Below, one piece after another: positions 34,672 through 46,139 of a DNA stretch of 64,000 nucleotides (position 1 is its first letter; each line of letters opens with the position of its first letter). The DNA comes from Zygnema cylindricum. Taxonomy: Eukaryota; Streptophyta; Zygnematophyceae; Zygnematales; Zygnemataceae. The DNA lies in NCBI GenBank assembly GCA_037447655.1, contig JBBHKE010000125.1, forward strand, positions 162,173 to 226,172, given 5' to 3'. The translations under genes and the position numbers were made by a program. The notes beneath the pieces are model-generated. The model was given only the letters and a program-made list of their open reading frames with translations. It did not search any database and was not told the origin of the DNA.

Positions 34672-35411
34672 GGGTCGAGTTCCATCAGTCGTTTTTGTAA
34701 TCGTATGGCTAACTCTACAGGTCGAGTCAATTGAGTCGATGTTCCATCATGAAGAGTATGTAAACCAAATGTTATACTTTGAGTGGCACCACATGGGTTT
34801 TGACCGGATATTTAAAGTCTTTTCAAAATCGTCACACCGACAAATTTCACTTCAAATCTTCACTTGCGTACCATGTACCTGCGTACCAAGACATAATACG
34901 ACAAAAAAATTGTACTTTTTGGAAACGCTAGTCTTTCGCGCCAGCTCATTTTTTCCGGTTCTTGTTTTCAAACATGACGAAAAATCCTTTGCCGAAAATA
35001 GTGTGACCAAAGAGCGTTGCCAGAATTAGCGCGACGAAGGACCGTTTCGAAATTACATTTTTGATTTTTCGTTGCATTTTGAAAAGTACATACCATGTGC
35101 AAATTTCGTCAATTTTCGTTGGTTTTCCATCGTGACACGTAGTTTATTGGTCCAGCGTGTCACGATTTTTTATTCTGTATCTGCCAGCCCACCTCTTACA
35201 GGTACGTTGGCAGTTACACATAAAAATGAAGCGAACGCCTCGCGGATGAACATCCGACGGTAACTTTTACCTCCTAGACCTTCAGAGAGTATTGGTAAGA
35301 TTCTCTGTAATGTTATTTCGCATAAAAAAACAGTATAAGTTGTACGGTTCGGTATGGATAGTCACGGATTTTGGTAAACTACCCCACTTTTTGACTGATG
35401 GAACTTGACCC
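34672..35411. mobile_element. 740-bp MITE, GGGTC-type ends, TAA duplication
   Basis: GGGTCGAGTTCCATCAGTC opens the element and the reverse complement of GGGTCAAGTTCCATCAGTC closes it (one mismatch in 19). TAA flanks both ends (34669-34671 and 35412-35414). A 3-bp TAA/TTA duplication with G-rich ends is typical of PIF/Harbinger elements. No transposase is inside. The ends resemble those at 20451, 26315 and 54628, so they may share a mobilising enzyme. Confidence 0.65.
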
Positions 35412-35414
35412 TAA

Positions 35415-36196
35415 TATGTAATTGCCCGAGATAATACGACAAGGAACCATTTCCGAAGAAGTCATTATCGTACTTTTAATTAGCGGTGCGATAAAAAATA
35501 CATGTGCACGCTTTCTCACATGTTTGCACGTGTGAAAAAAAGCAAATTTCCAACTATAAATATTGACAAGAGCGACCGCCTTTAGACGGTTGGATGTCTC
35601 CACAAGCGGACAAAGCATTTATAGCCGTTCATTCTAATCGAAAGATTGTCGAAAAAGGTTAATATCATTTTTTTATGACAGGTGTCCATGGGTCTAAACC
35701 CTAAAAGATTAAAAAATTTAATAATTTGAAAGCATAGTAAAATACTAAAATGGTCTAAAATCGTGCGATTTTTTCAATTTTTTCGATTGAAACGTATAAT
35801 TCATGACTTTTGAAAAAATTGCAAAAAGACACGATGTACTTTTTGTCTGGTAAACTAAACGAACAATTTACGGGATAAGTACAATATTATCCATAAAATG
35901 TATGTTTTTTTACGGAAATGTACGGAATTCGAGGAAAAGATACGTTGTAGTTATTGGTACTTTCGGTCTAGTGAACTCAACCGAAATATCACGGAACTTG
36001 TACGTCATTTCATTCATAATGTACAGACATTTTCGAAAAGAGAGGTTGGAAACGTCACACTATTTTTGTGCGATAAGTTTGAAAATTGTAAGGGCCTCTT
36101 CTTCAAATATTTTTGAAAGAAGCCGCTATGGAATATTGAAAACGAAACCGCAAGGAAGCCGCCTCCTTATATCCCACTCTCTTCCCTCCCAAGCTT
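35415..36196. other. Spacer, no gene seen
   Basis: A/T-rich non-coding sequence leading into the hAT relic. Short frames at 35898-36312 are not supported. Confidence 0.4.
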
Positions 36197-36232
36197 TTGA
36201 CTATCCTCTCTTCCAAAATTCGACAAAAAACC

Positions 36233-38261
36233 ATGCCCAAAAATCGAGGAGAAAAGTGGGAGAACGTGAAAGCTGCAAACGGTGGGATTTTTGTGGCCAA
36301 CCAATTATGTGACTGTATTTATTTCAACTTCGAATGTACCGCCCAAGCAACGAGGATCAAAAATCATCTCCTTGGAAACGTCAGGAATGCAAGAATTAGA
36401 GCCTGCACAATGTGTCCAAATGAGGTGAAGGAGGAGTTTAGTGCATCGAAAACCCATAAATCTGCAAATTCCTCTCTAAAACGTGTAATGTGCGACTTGG
36501 ATGATCTCACCAACAGTTTTCCACCGATTTCGAGTACCAAAGTAAAGGGTGTGCAGACTATAATAAAACATGCATTTAATAGGTATAATAAGAAAGAGGT
36601 CAATTTAGCCTAGGTTACGGCTTTCTTTGCCAATGGATTGCCCTTCCGACTTTTAGAGGATCCATATTTCAAGGTAGCGGTGACTAAGACTAGTGATCTA
36701 GGTGGATCTTACAAGTTGCCAATCCGTAGTGCAATGAGAAATCGTCTCCTAGTAGAGACTTAGGCGAATGTGAAGAAAAAATTGGCAAGTTACTAAGAAA
36801 CTATTTCTACCACTGGTGCCACGATCACATCAGACGGGTGGACAACAACATATGATAAACCTCTCCTAAATATTATAGCTGTCACCCCGAAAGGTGACAT
36901 GTTTTTGACGGCAGAAGACACGAGTGGGCATATTAAGGACGCCGACTACATATGTCAGGTGTTGGAAAGGGAGTACTTGCTATACGGGTGGAGAATGTGG
37001 TGCAGATTATTACCGATTCTTCCCTAGTGAACAAGGCTGCAGCCTCGTTGCTCGCGGCAAAGTACCCTTCTATTACGTGGATGACATGCGTTTCACACAT
37101 TCTCGACTTGATGTTGGAAGATTTGAGTAGGTTGTCATTTTTCTCCAAACCTATTCGAGTGGCAAAAGAAATTGTGAAATTCATGAATAATATCATAGCA
37201 TGAGTGTAGCCATATTCAATCAAATTTATAAACTTTGGCTTCTGAAACTTGGAGAGACTAGGTTTGCTTCAAATTCTATTATGCTCCAGAGATTATTAGA
37301 TGTGAAAGAGAGTTTGGAGTGTTTGATGTTTAATGACAAATTCAAGGAATGGGTGGGGAAGCCTATGTACAGGATAGAGGGGGCTAAGATAAGGTGCCAC
37401 ATTTTAAGCACAAAATTTTGGGTTAGAGTGAGTGAGGCCGTGTCAATTTCAAAACCCGTGGTAAGGTTAATGAGGGAACGCAACAAAGGTGGCCCGAAAA
37501 TGGGGAAGGTTTACCACGGTTTTTAGGCGATTAGACAATTTTTTGAGACTTAAGCTTGCGTTGGAGGAGGTAATATTCATGAGGGCATGCAGATTTTGGA
37601 AGAGTTGAAGATAGCTTGGGTGGTGAGGTGGAAGATGGCGCATAGCCCCGTTTATGCGACCAACTTTGTACTCGATCCGAAATCCGGAGTATCAAAGTCG
37701 TGCATAAGGGGAACATGCAAACGCGATAGTTATGGAAGGTTTTCATACAATGTTGGAGAGGATGCTTCCAAATGTGAAGGAGATAAAAGATGCCCGTATA
37801 CAGTTGTCAAAATATAGAGGTTTTGAGGTAGCTTTTGGTAGGGATGTTACACTATCTTGTGCAAAGAAGATGTCGGAGTTGAAGTGGTGGCAAGAGTTTG
37901 GCTCTGCCACTTCTATCTTGCAGAAGGTTGGAGTAAAATACTTGCACAATGCTCAGTTGCCAGCTCTTGTGAGCGGAATTGGTCAACATATGACCATATA
38001 CACTCCAAGAAAAGAAATAGATTAACGGCTAAAGGGGCTAATGATCTGGTGTGGGTTTTCACTAATCTCAGATTGTTAAAGACGACTAAGGATGTTAGTT
38101 ATGAAGAGAGCATGATGGCATGGGAAGAAGAGGAAGGGGAGGTAGGGGAAGAGGGCTCGGATGAAAACATCATGGACGTTTATGTAGGGGAAGAGGATTT
38201 AGAGATAGATGAAAAAGATGTACATTTTTTTTGGATTAATATAATTGCTCTTTTTTTATAA
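36233..38261 (+). pseudogene. BED-type hAT transposase relic
   Basis: The parts of an hAT transposase appear in order: a decayed BED zinc finger (RGEKWENVKAANGG...ATRIKNHLLG), the DUF659-type catalytic start SDGWTTTYDKPLLNI (about 36830), a block VVQIITDSSLVNKAA..LLAAKYPSITWMTC (about 36985-37090), and the C-terminal CSVASSCERNWSTYDHIHSKKRNRL block (about 37950-38025) followed by an acidic tail. Three in-frame stops (36611, about 36762 and 36795) and several frameshifts (first near 36960) inactivate it. The second half of the usual BED cysteine pair is also altered. The copy at 62126-64000 belongs to the same family. Confidence 0.9.
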
Positions 38262-39191
38262 TTTTGTTTTTTTATGTCGAGCTATGATTAATGTGAAAAA
38301 TTTCATTTGTACATGGTCTACTTTATTTTTTTGGTGTAGTGTGTTGTCTGATAGATAGAGAGAGAAGGGAGAGAGAAGGCGGCCATGGCTGCGTGTCAGA
38401 TAGGCTCGGACACACGGAATTTGATAAAAATGTGCCCTTGTGGACGTTCGGACCTTGATGTGCCTGAGTCCTAACGTAGCCTACATCCACACTCTCCGCT
38501 GCTAGTTGATGAAAGAATTCCGATACCGACATGGAGTGTCATGTTTATTTAAACATTTATAATATTTTAGCGCTCATTTAACGGAAAACTTACAAACTGC
38601 GCTATATGTAGTTTTTTTTTGTTTTAATTGTACGAAATTGTACAGATGAAAATTCATTAACGATTTTTTACGATTTATTCAAAAGGTTCAATGCGCTCTT
38701 TACGTATAATTTGTCCCGATTGAAACGTTCACACTAATCGCTATGAACAACTATGCGTATAAGGAATGGACCTGTTTTAAAAACCGGTTTGTCGAAGGTC
38801 CTTTTTATCTCGGTACGGTGCTGCGGTGTTTATGCGGTCCGTACTGTATGTCTCGGTCTACCGGCACGGTCCAACAAGCCGTCTGAGCGGTAGCTAAGAG
38901 TCAAAAAACATAACTAGTTACATATTTAAAGGGCTAACCTAAAACGGCCGTGTGACCTTGCACTCAATTACTATTTATTTAATACTGATTTCGTTTTAAT
39001 ATTGATTATTCACTATTTTGTTGACACAAATTAACGAATACGCAATGTCGTTCGAAGCTTAGTTACGACTGTCATTGCTTACCATTGATACCGATACGAT
39101 ATATCGATTTTCCAATAGACGTTTGCCGATATTAATATATACGCATGTGAGGACATACCGACATTCCGATATGTTTTCTATCATCCATCGG
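38262..39191. other. Spacer between hAT relic and MITE cluster
   Basis: T-rich and then A/T-rich sequence, presumably including the 3' untranslated end of the hAT element. I could not find its terminal inverted repeats. Confidence 0.4.
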
Positions 39192-39259
39192 CAGAGGTCG
39201 CAATCGGGTACCCGAATCCGTACCCGATCCGGTCAAAATTTTAGCTTTTGCGACCTCTG
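39192..39259. mobile_element. 68-bp hAT-type miniature element
   Basis: It starts CAGAGGTCGCAA and ends TTGCGACCTCTG, perfect 12-bp inverted ends. The 8-bp duplication TCCATCGG is exact at 39184-39191 and 39260-39267. Eight-base duplications and CAG-type ends define hAT elements. At 68 bp it is little more than its two ends. Confidence 0.85.
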
Positions 39260-39284
39260 TCCATCGGTCAAGGAGTCCTCACGT

Positions 39285-39459
39285 CAGAGATCGCAATCGG
39301 GCACCTGAATCTGGCTGTACCCGTTGTTTTTTTTGTTTTTGAATAACCCGGGGGAATCCGACCGGCCGCCAAAATTTAACACCCGAACCCGTTCCTCATC
39401 CGACGCGGTCGGTCTGCTACGAATCGGGTACGGATTCGGGTACCCGATTGCGACCTCTG
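39285..39459. mobile_element. 175-bp hAT-type MITE, second copy
   Basis: Left end CAGAGATCGCAA and right end TTGCGACCTCTG differ by one base. Next to the ends are CGGGTACCCGA-type blocks like those of the 68-bp element. The flanking 8-mers do not match, so the copy may be recombined or the duplication eroded. Confidence 0.65.
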
Positions 39460-39915
39460 ACCGCTGCCTCACATCGCATGGTCATATCATACTCTATCGA
39501 ATTGCTGGCGAAATATATTTTCATCCCAAAAGGCGTCGCTGGATTAATTTTGTCGAATCTGGCGTAAGGGACGATTCCTCGATATCCACTATGACGATTT
39601 TTCAACTAGGCGTACCCTCGATACGCAAAACATAATCAGTTCGCATCGCTCTTTTCTTTTTCCGTTACACAGTACGGAAAAGATTGTTACACGTGGCATG
39701 CCACGCTATATACAATGAAAAATATAATACAGTATATTAATATTTTATAAAGTACTATTATATAGCGTACTATATTTTTTCCACTTATCGCAGATAAGGA
39801 ATTTATTGGTCTCGGAGCGATATATCGGAACCCTTAACCGTTTGGTAACCGAAAACTACCGGTATTGGTGTTATCGCTATAAATTCATTGCCGATACACA
39901 ACACTAGAAACAAGT

Positions 39916-40781
39916 CAGAGGTCGCAAAAGTCAAAAAAATTCATACCCGAAACCGACCGTTTTTTTTTTTTCAAAATCTGAGTAACCGACGCCCGACCGA
40001 GTTTTGTCACGCTCCAAAATTGTTAACCGTTAACCGACCGTCGTTTACGAAAAAAAAATTAACCGAATCTTGATTTTTCGCGACTAACCATGCCCGCCCG
40101 TAACCGGAAAAGTACAAAATTAATCAATGTACGACGGAGTAAGCCAATAATTACAATTTGTCGCGTTCCTTAAGATTTGCGAAATAAATAGTGTACTACT
40201 GTGTTAGATTTGCGACGCTTTGTCGCGTTGCCTAAGATTTGCGAAATGAATACTGTACTACCGTTTCAGATTTGCGACGCTTTGTCGCGTTCCCTAAGAT
40301 TTTCGAAATGAATAGTGTACTACCGTGTCAAATTTGCGACGCTTTGTCGCGTTCCCTTTGATTTGCGAAATAAATAGCTTACTACAGTACCGTGTCAGAT
40401 TTGCGACGCTAATCATGATGTCACGTACTTCCACGATGCCAAAGAGTACAAAGTACATGAATGTTGGATTATCTTTTTGTAAGATTCGCGAAATGAATAG
40501 TGTTAGTACCGTATCAGATTTGCGACGCTAATCATGATGCCACGTACTTCCACGATACCAAAAGTACAAAGAACAATAATGTTGGAAAAAAAAGTACAAA
40601 CTTTTCTTTTTTTTTGGTTTTTTGTTTGACCGACCGTAACTAACCGTTTTTTTTTTCTTGGTGAGTCAACCGACCGTAACCGCCCGATCCCAAAAATTTG
40701 GCAACCAAATCCGTTCCGGATCCGGCGCGAGAGGTCGGTTAACGGTCGGTCACGGTTTCGGTTGACCGTTTGCAACCTCTG
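39916..40781. mobile_element. 866-bp hAT-type MITE with 8-bp target duplication
   Basis: The element starts CAGAGGTCGCAAA and ends with the reverse complement of CAGAGGTTGCAAA. AAACAAGT is exact on both sides (39908-39915 and 40782-40789). Subterminal sequence is rich in ACCGACCG/CGGTCGGT words. It encodes nothing and carries a tandem array inside. Related copies are at 53950-54432 and 57954-58410. Confidence 0.9.
40157..40540 (+). repeat. 60-bp tandem array inside the hAT MITE
   Basis: About six imperfect units built on GATTTGCGACGCTTTGTCGC, a GTTCCCTAAGATTTGCGAAA block and ATGAATAGTGTACTACCGT lie head to tail. The related copy near 54060-54190 has about two of these units on the other strand, so copy number varies between family members. 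Confidence 0.85.
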
Positions 40782-40789
40782 AAACAAGT

Positions 40790-41703
40790 GATGGAAAAAA
40801 TCACGCACGCGTTTACTGCCATACAAAATTGAGCTCTATTCGATACACATATATATCGACAAGCGATATAGTAGAATAACTAATAAGAGACACTCACATA
40901 TCCGATGTACATAATACATGCATATGAATGAAGTACTAGGACAAAAATATCATTTAACATGCCAATTTTATGTATACAACTGATAAATACATCAATACAA
41001 ATTGTCTTTCACTAGCAAAACAAGTCTCAAAAGAGTCCGACGGTAAAATGGAAATATAAACAATTTAATGTTACATGCCTGAAAAATATTCAGTGGTTAC
41101 ACTGGACTACAATTTATTCCAAGTTTTCAAACTTCACAAATATACAAAAGGTTTTTGAATCACAATTTCTTTTCTCCAAACTTCTAATATTCATTTGCCC
41201 TCTAATCGTCACTTACCTTCCTACAAAGTGGTTTTTCACTCCTTATTGAAACTATTATCATCTCTTGAACAACAAACTTCAATTCTCAAATTTTACAAGC
41301 TGATATTTTTCTTCACTGCATGAACAATTAAACCCTCTTCACAAGATTTTTGTGGACGATTAAGTTTAAAACATAAGACCAAAAGGGCATCATTTCAGAA
41401 GAATTCTACAGGTTTTCAGAACTCCCTCCATTGACACCTCATCTCCTACATCTTCAAAGATTCATTTTTTTTTTTAAAATGAAAGTTCGTAACTTGAAAA
41501 TCACTTTCTTACCTACATCTCTTCAGAGCCTCATCATTTTTCTTATAATGAAGGCTCCCATCATGTAACATTTAATTAAGGTAATGGTCAAAGATGGTGA
41601 TCGTAAATCGTGACCGTAGATTGTGACTGTAGACTGTAACCATAGATCATCACCGTAGATCGTGACAAATATAACCCTCGTTTTCAGAGATTCGTCCCTT
41701 TTC
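40790..41703. other. 3' flank of the PP2C gene
   Basis: A/T-rich sequence that should contain the 3' untranslated region of the minus-strand phosphatase gene; its poly(A) site is not assigned. A degenerate repeat of about 15 bp, GATCGTGACCGTAGA-like, runs from about 41597 to 41671. Confidence 0.5.
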
Positions 41704-44700
41704 TTATGATGGAGATTGTGATTGTAAATCTACCACCACCACACTAATATTGTCGGTACTCCCTCGAGCCAATGCAACTTTTGTGAGTAAAGCCGCGGCC
41801 ATGGAACAAGGACTTCCTTGCCCATCATCTCCTTGCTTTTTCCTCCTTTTTTCTAAGCATTGACCAACAATTTTACAAGCAATTTCGTTTGAAAGCACGT
41901 CCCATAGTCCATCACTCGCAAGTATTATAAAATCGTCTTGTTCTGCCCGCATAGTGTATGTCATTTCAGGCTTCGAAATCACATATGGTTTAAGAACACG
42001 ATCGCCTGTAAAAGTCCAAGAAAGGAATTGACTTTCCCATGTCAATCGCTTGTTTTTAAGTCTTAAAAGGATAAGATTTCCACTTTCAACAAGATTTATG
42101 TTACAAAATGTTTTGACTTTAAAGTCCCAAACACAGCATATTAAATCCTATCAAAAAGTACTAAAGTACGCTGTCAAACTACTGAAATTACTTTGACTTT
42201 GTGAAACAAAAAGAAAGCTTACGCTTCCACATTCCAACTCAAATTCTTTTCATGAAAGGTACGCCATACGGAAACACATGAAACATTTTGGAAACATAAA
42301 GAAACACAAAGAATCACATGATTTCAGCCTTGAAGTCCCACATTCTATGGTCAATTTCATCCATTAAAGTTAAAAGCCTCACCTATAGCTCGTGACATCG
42401 CCAATACTCCGAGAACGCGAAAACCTTCTTGATATATCACTTTTCCTCCCGCCGCCTCCACCCGACGCATTTCATCGGGACGTTGAGGCTATATTAAAAA
42501 ATTTACAAAAAAAAACACAATAAGAAACTAAGAAACTTCCTCCGTCTCTCTCTAATCGACTGGATAAACAGTCACTTCCTCCTCCTAATCCTCTGTATAA
42601 ACAAATCTCCATGTATATGCAGTACTACAGTTTCTTGATTGTAAAAAACTTCCAAGGGTAAAATGTCACACTGACCTTATGATCCGAAGAAAGCGGTAAC
42701 ACCATCCCTCCTCGACATAGAACCGCACGAGAATCTCCGCAGTTTGCGACAAATATTTGATCTTGACTCACAACTGCCACAACTGCCGTAGAACCGACAA
42801 ACTCCGGAGCAATGGCTTCATGTTTGCAACAATTTCCTTTCCCTCTTCCACAGTTCCCGGGAAATAAACAAAACCCATTTATTTCTGCGTCGATTTTAAA
42901 AAACGTCGATTCGAGAGCCCGACCCATACAATTTCTTAACTCTTCTGCAGTTCCCTCGCAAGCTATTGAGCTTCTTTTCAGTTCTTCTGATAAAGTGATG
43001 TGGAGTTTCTCTGCACAGTGTTTTGCAGCCTGAGGAAGGAGAGAAAAATAAAGTAATAACAAAGGTCAAACAAGAGAGTGAGGGATGGGAGAAAGAAAAT
43101 TGTACATATAGATTCTCCCTTGTTGAAGTGTAATGTTGAATATAAATGTTTCGAAGAATGTTGATGTAAATGTTTTGGTGAATCTGCATTAAGATGACAT
43201 TTCATAAGATAAAAGATTTACAGGAAGGCAGGCAATGTTATAATACTAATTTATGATATGACCCACCAAAAAAGGATGTTTTACACCAATGGTTTGTAGC
43301 AATTCCTCCTCTAAAAGGAGAAATGAAACAAAAAAGAAAATAAAATAAAATCAGTAAAAATAAAAGATTTGTAGTCAGAAGCAAATTTACCCACCTAATC
43401 AGATACAAAACGCAAAACACAAAACAAAAAAGAAAGAAAACAAGATCAGTAAAAGTAAAAGAGTTCTAGTCAAAAGCAAAAATTCACCCACCTGCCAGCC
43501 TCCATGGCCATCATAAACTCCAAAAAAATGTAAAGGCTCATCTCCCGACTTCACTCCCACTCCCATATCTCCACTCCCCATAGAAACCTTCTCCTTTAGA
43601 CCCTTTTGTATCCCTTCTTTCGAAGCAACTTTCCATCCAGTAGTTGTAAAAGCCGGATGGGCCGCGACGGCATCTTCCATTTCTGGCCGTCTCCCACAAA
43701 CTGACACGTGTCCATGAGGAGGCCAGTTCCAATCCGGTAATCTTCCGGACAAAAACTCCGTTTTTTGTAACCGATTCGTTTCTGACGAACTTACACAAGC
43801 CGGAGCTTCCCGCGTCTCTCTCGAAAATCGAGGAGGAAGATCTTCGAAATCCCCTGGAGATCTCGTCCCACTGGGAGACGGATATTGACTCCTTGTACAG
43901 GATAGATCTGTAGCCGTTAAATCTCCACTGCAAGTTGATGTAGTAATTCCACTAGAAGCGCGACTCTCGTCGTCCTGTTTTTTTTGGGAAGTAAGGTTTT
44001 CTGTCCAAGATTTTGGTCTTGAAGGTTGGTGACTTTGCGAGGCTTGGCAACTTTGTGAGGATTGGTAACTTTGATTCCTAAAAGGTGAATTTTGAGAGGT
44101 TATTGTACAAGAAGTGAGAGAAGAGAGGTTAGGGAGTTGCAAAGAGCAGATTGGGTCCATAGAGCCCATAGTTGTCGCAGACATTGTCCGTAAACCGTAG
44201 TTTGGAGAAACGGCTTTCAGTGATTGGGATTTTTCCTCAGCCACAGGAGAAGTTCTTTTATTGCTGTTATTGGTAACGTTGTGTCCCATAAATAGTGTAT
44301 TTCCAGTCCACTTTAGCGCCCCCATGTTATTCGGTTTTATTGGTCTTCGAGGTTTTTTACTTTCTTGATTCTCGAACGATATTGTTGACCTGCACAAACA
44401 ATAAAAGAAAATAAATCTTTTTATCTTTTTCGATTTCTACACGATAGTCTTGCTAGGCTTATTGAAATAGCTTATAATCAGCATTATATTTACCAAACCA
44501 GATAAAGAAAAAATGAATGTGGCGTTTTTTTTTTTAAAAGAACCACCACTCAATAAAAGTCCCGAGATGAACTTATCCAACAAAAGAAAAAACATGATGG
44601 GCTTTAAAAAACCCAAGTCTTTGCCTCCAGCTTACAGGTCGACAGCTTCACAAATTCAGAAAATATTATTTTATCATTTTTTCAACCATGACTCATGACA

Positions 44701-45964
44701 TTCATGATTTTTACTATAATTTACGTTTAGCTACATGAAAACCATTAAAACAAATTACAATGTAATAATTTGTACTTTTAATCTGACATCAGGACCAATC
44801 ATTCTTTTAGAACCAATCATTCTCTTATAAAAGAAAACATTCGTGAATAAATTTCTCGGTCGAGATACCAATACATACATGAAGCAGCTTAAAAATATCA
44901 TAATTAGCAAACCATGGTCATATCGTTGGATTAAACTTCATCTATCAGCGTTTGATATAAAATCAACTAAAGAAAGAAGTAAATAGCATTTTCAATGCTA
45001 GCAAAATGAACAAAAAATACAAATTCAATGTCAACATCTGACGAAATCCACATAAGAAAAGAGGAGCAAAGAAAACTACAGTAAGCAACATCGATACAAA
45101 ATACAAAATTGATTAACATCTGATGGAGTCGATGTAAAAAGAAAACTTCAACATTAACAACATTAACACAAAATATAAATTGAATGTCATCGAAAAAGAG
45201 ATGTGATGATGGCATTCAACACCAATAACAACGAAATCAAACAAAATTGGATGTATGACTCCACAATAAAAGATAACAATTGAATGTTTAGACCCTAGCG
45301 AAAGTGAGAAAATCGAAACAAAGATGATAGTCAAACATTATCATAAAAACCAAATTTTAGATCTTTGATAACCTCTTCCTAAGCGTTTGGATTCTCAATT
45401 CTCCATCAAAAATTCATATTTCAATAGCAAGCAAACAAGTAATCCAAACTATGACCAATCCGGTTAAAAACCTTCAACAAGTTCCAAAAGCCATCACTTC
45501 AGTCATCTTCAATTGACACCTAGGAAACACTATTTCCATGCATCAAATGAGCCATACTCTTTCCAAACTTCACGATTTAACAATTCCAGCAATCCAACGT
45601 AAAAAATTGACCGATATTTAGCTTAAACATAGAGAATCGACCAATGCTCAAGAAAAAAAATCCAATTCAAACACAGAAAATTGACCGATATTTACATCAA
45701 AACATAGAGGATCCACTGCTATTCAAGTGAAAACATGCAATCAAAAGTCAAAAATCCTCCGATATTCAGCTGAAAGCATGTCAAGTCCAAAAATTATAAA
45801 AAAAAAAATTTAAAAGGTCCTCACCTTCCTCCACTATCCCGCTTTCTGCATGGGCGAGAAGACAAGGAGTTAAGATAAGGGCCACCATGACTTCCTCCCT
45901 CTGAGGTTGCCTGGGGAGGCCCTCTGGTCACTGTAGCCATAAGGCTCTCAGTTTCACCGTCCAT
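41704..45964 (-). CDS. Clade A-type protein phosphatase 2C
   Basis: This is a Mg/Mn-dependent Ser/Thr phosphatase; clade A members repress SnRK2 kinases and are inhibited by abscisic acid-bound PYR/PYL receptors. Five exons join in phase: 45964-45825, 44389-43492, 43029-42676, 42488-42383, 42005-41704, all GT-AG, giving 599 residues. Residues 1-280 are a Ser-rich, low-conservation extension. The catalytic domain shows MEDAVA (D286), VYDGHGG (D340), [15 protein letters not shown] (about 440), [34 protein letters not shown] (D531) and GSTDNIS (D584), so the metal centre is complete. The stretch [10 protein letters not shown] has Gln484 where ABI1 and HAB1 have the receptor-contacting Trp (KVIQWNGARV), and DGHGG is followed by WQ where SQ is usual. 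A KRRKK near 552 could be a nuclear signal. Length exceeds the usual 400-550. Confidence 0.96.
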
Positions 45965-46017
45965 CCAGTCAGATATAAGATTTCCTGGTAAAGCGAGAGA
46001 AATATAGTCTGAGAGAG

Positions 46018-46029
46018 TGTATATATGTG
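46018..46029 (-). promoter_or_regulatory. Possible TATA box of the PP2C gene
   Basis: CATATATACAC reads on the minus strand 55-65 bases before the start codon. CT-rich sequence lies both just downstream of it and around 46110-46140. The short leader is plausible but unproven; a 5' untranslated intron cannot be excluded. Confidence 0.35.
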
Positions 46030-46139
46030 GCTGGCTGGTCTTGATTCAACTTAATATAGGACAAGCTACAAGCTCTGAGCAGGAAATAGGTCGAAGAGAA
46101 TAAAAGGATGAGGAAAAAAAAGAGAGAGAGATGGCAGAG

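Noticed and set aside
36103-36613. Intact zinc-finger host gene
   Set aside because: The BED-like segment continues directly into hAT blocks with in-frame stops, so it is the start of a transposase relic.
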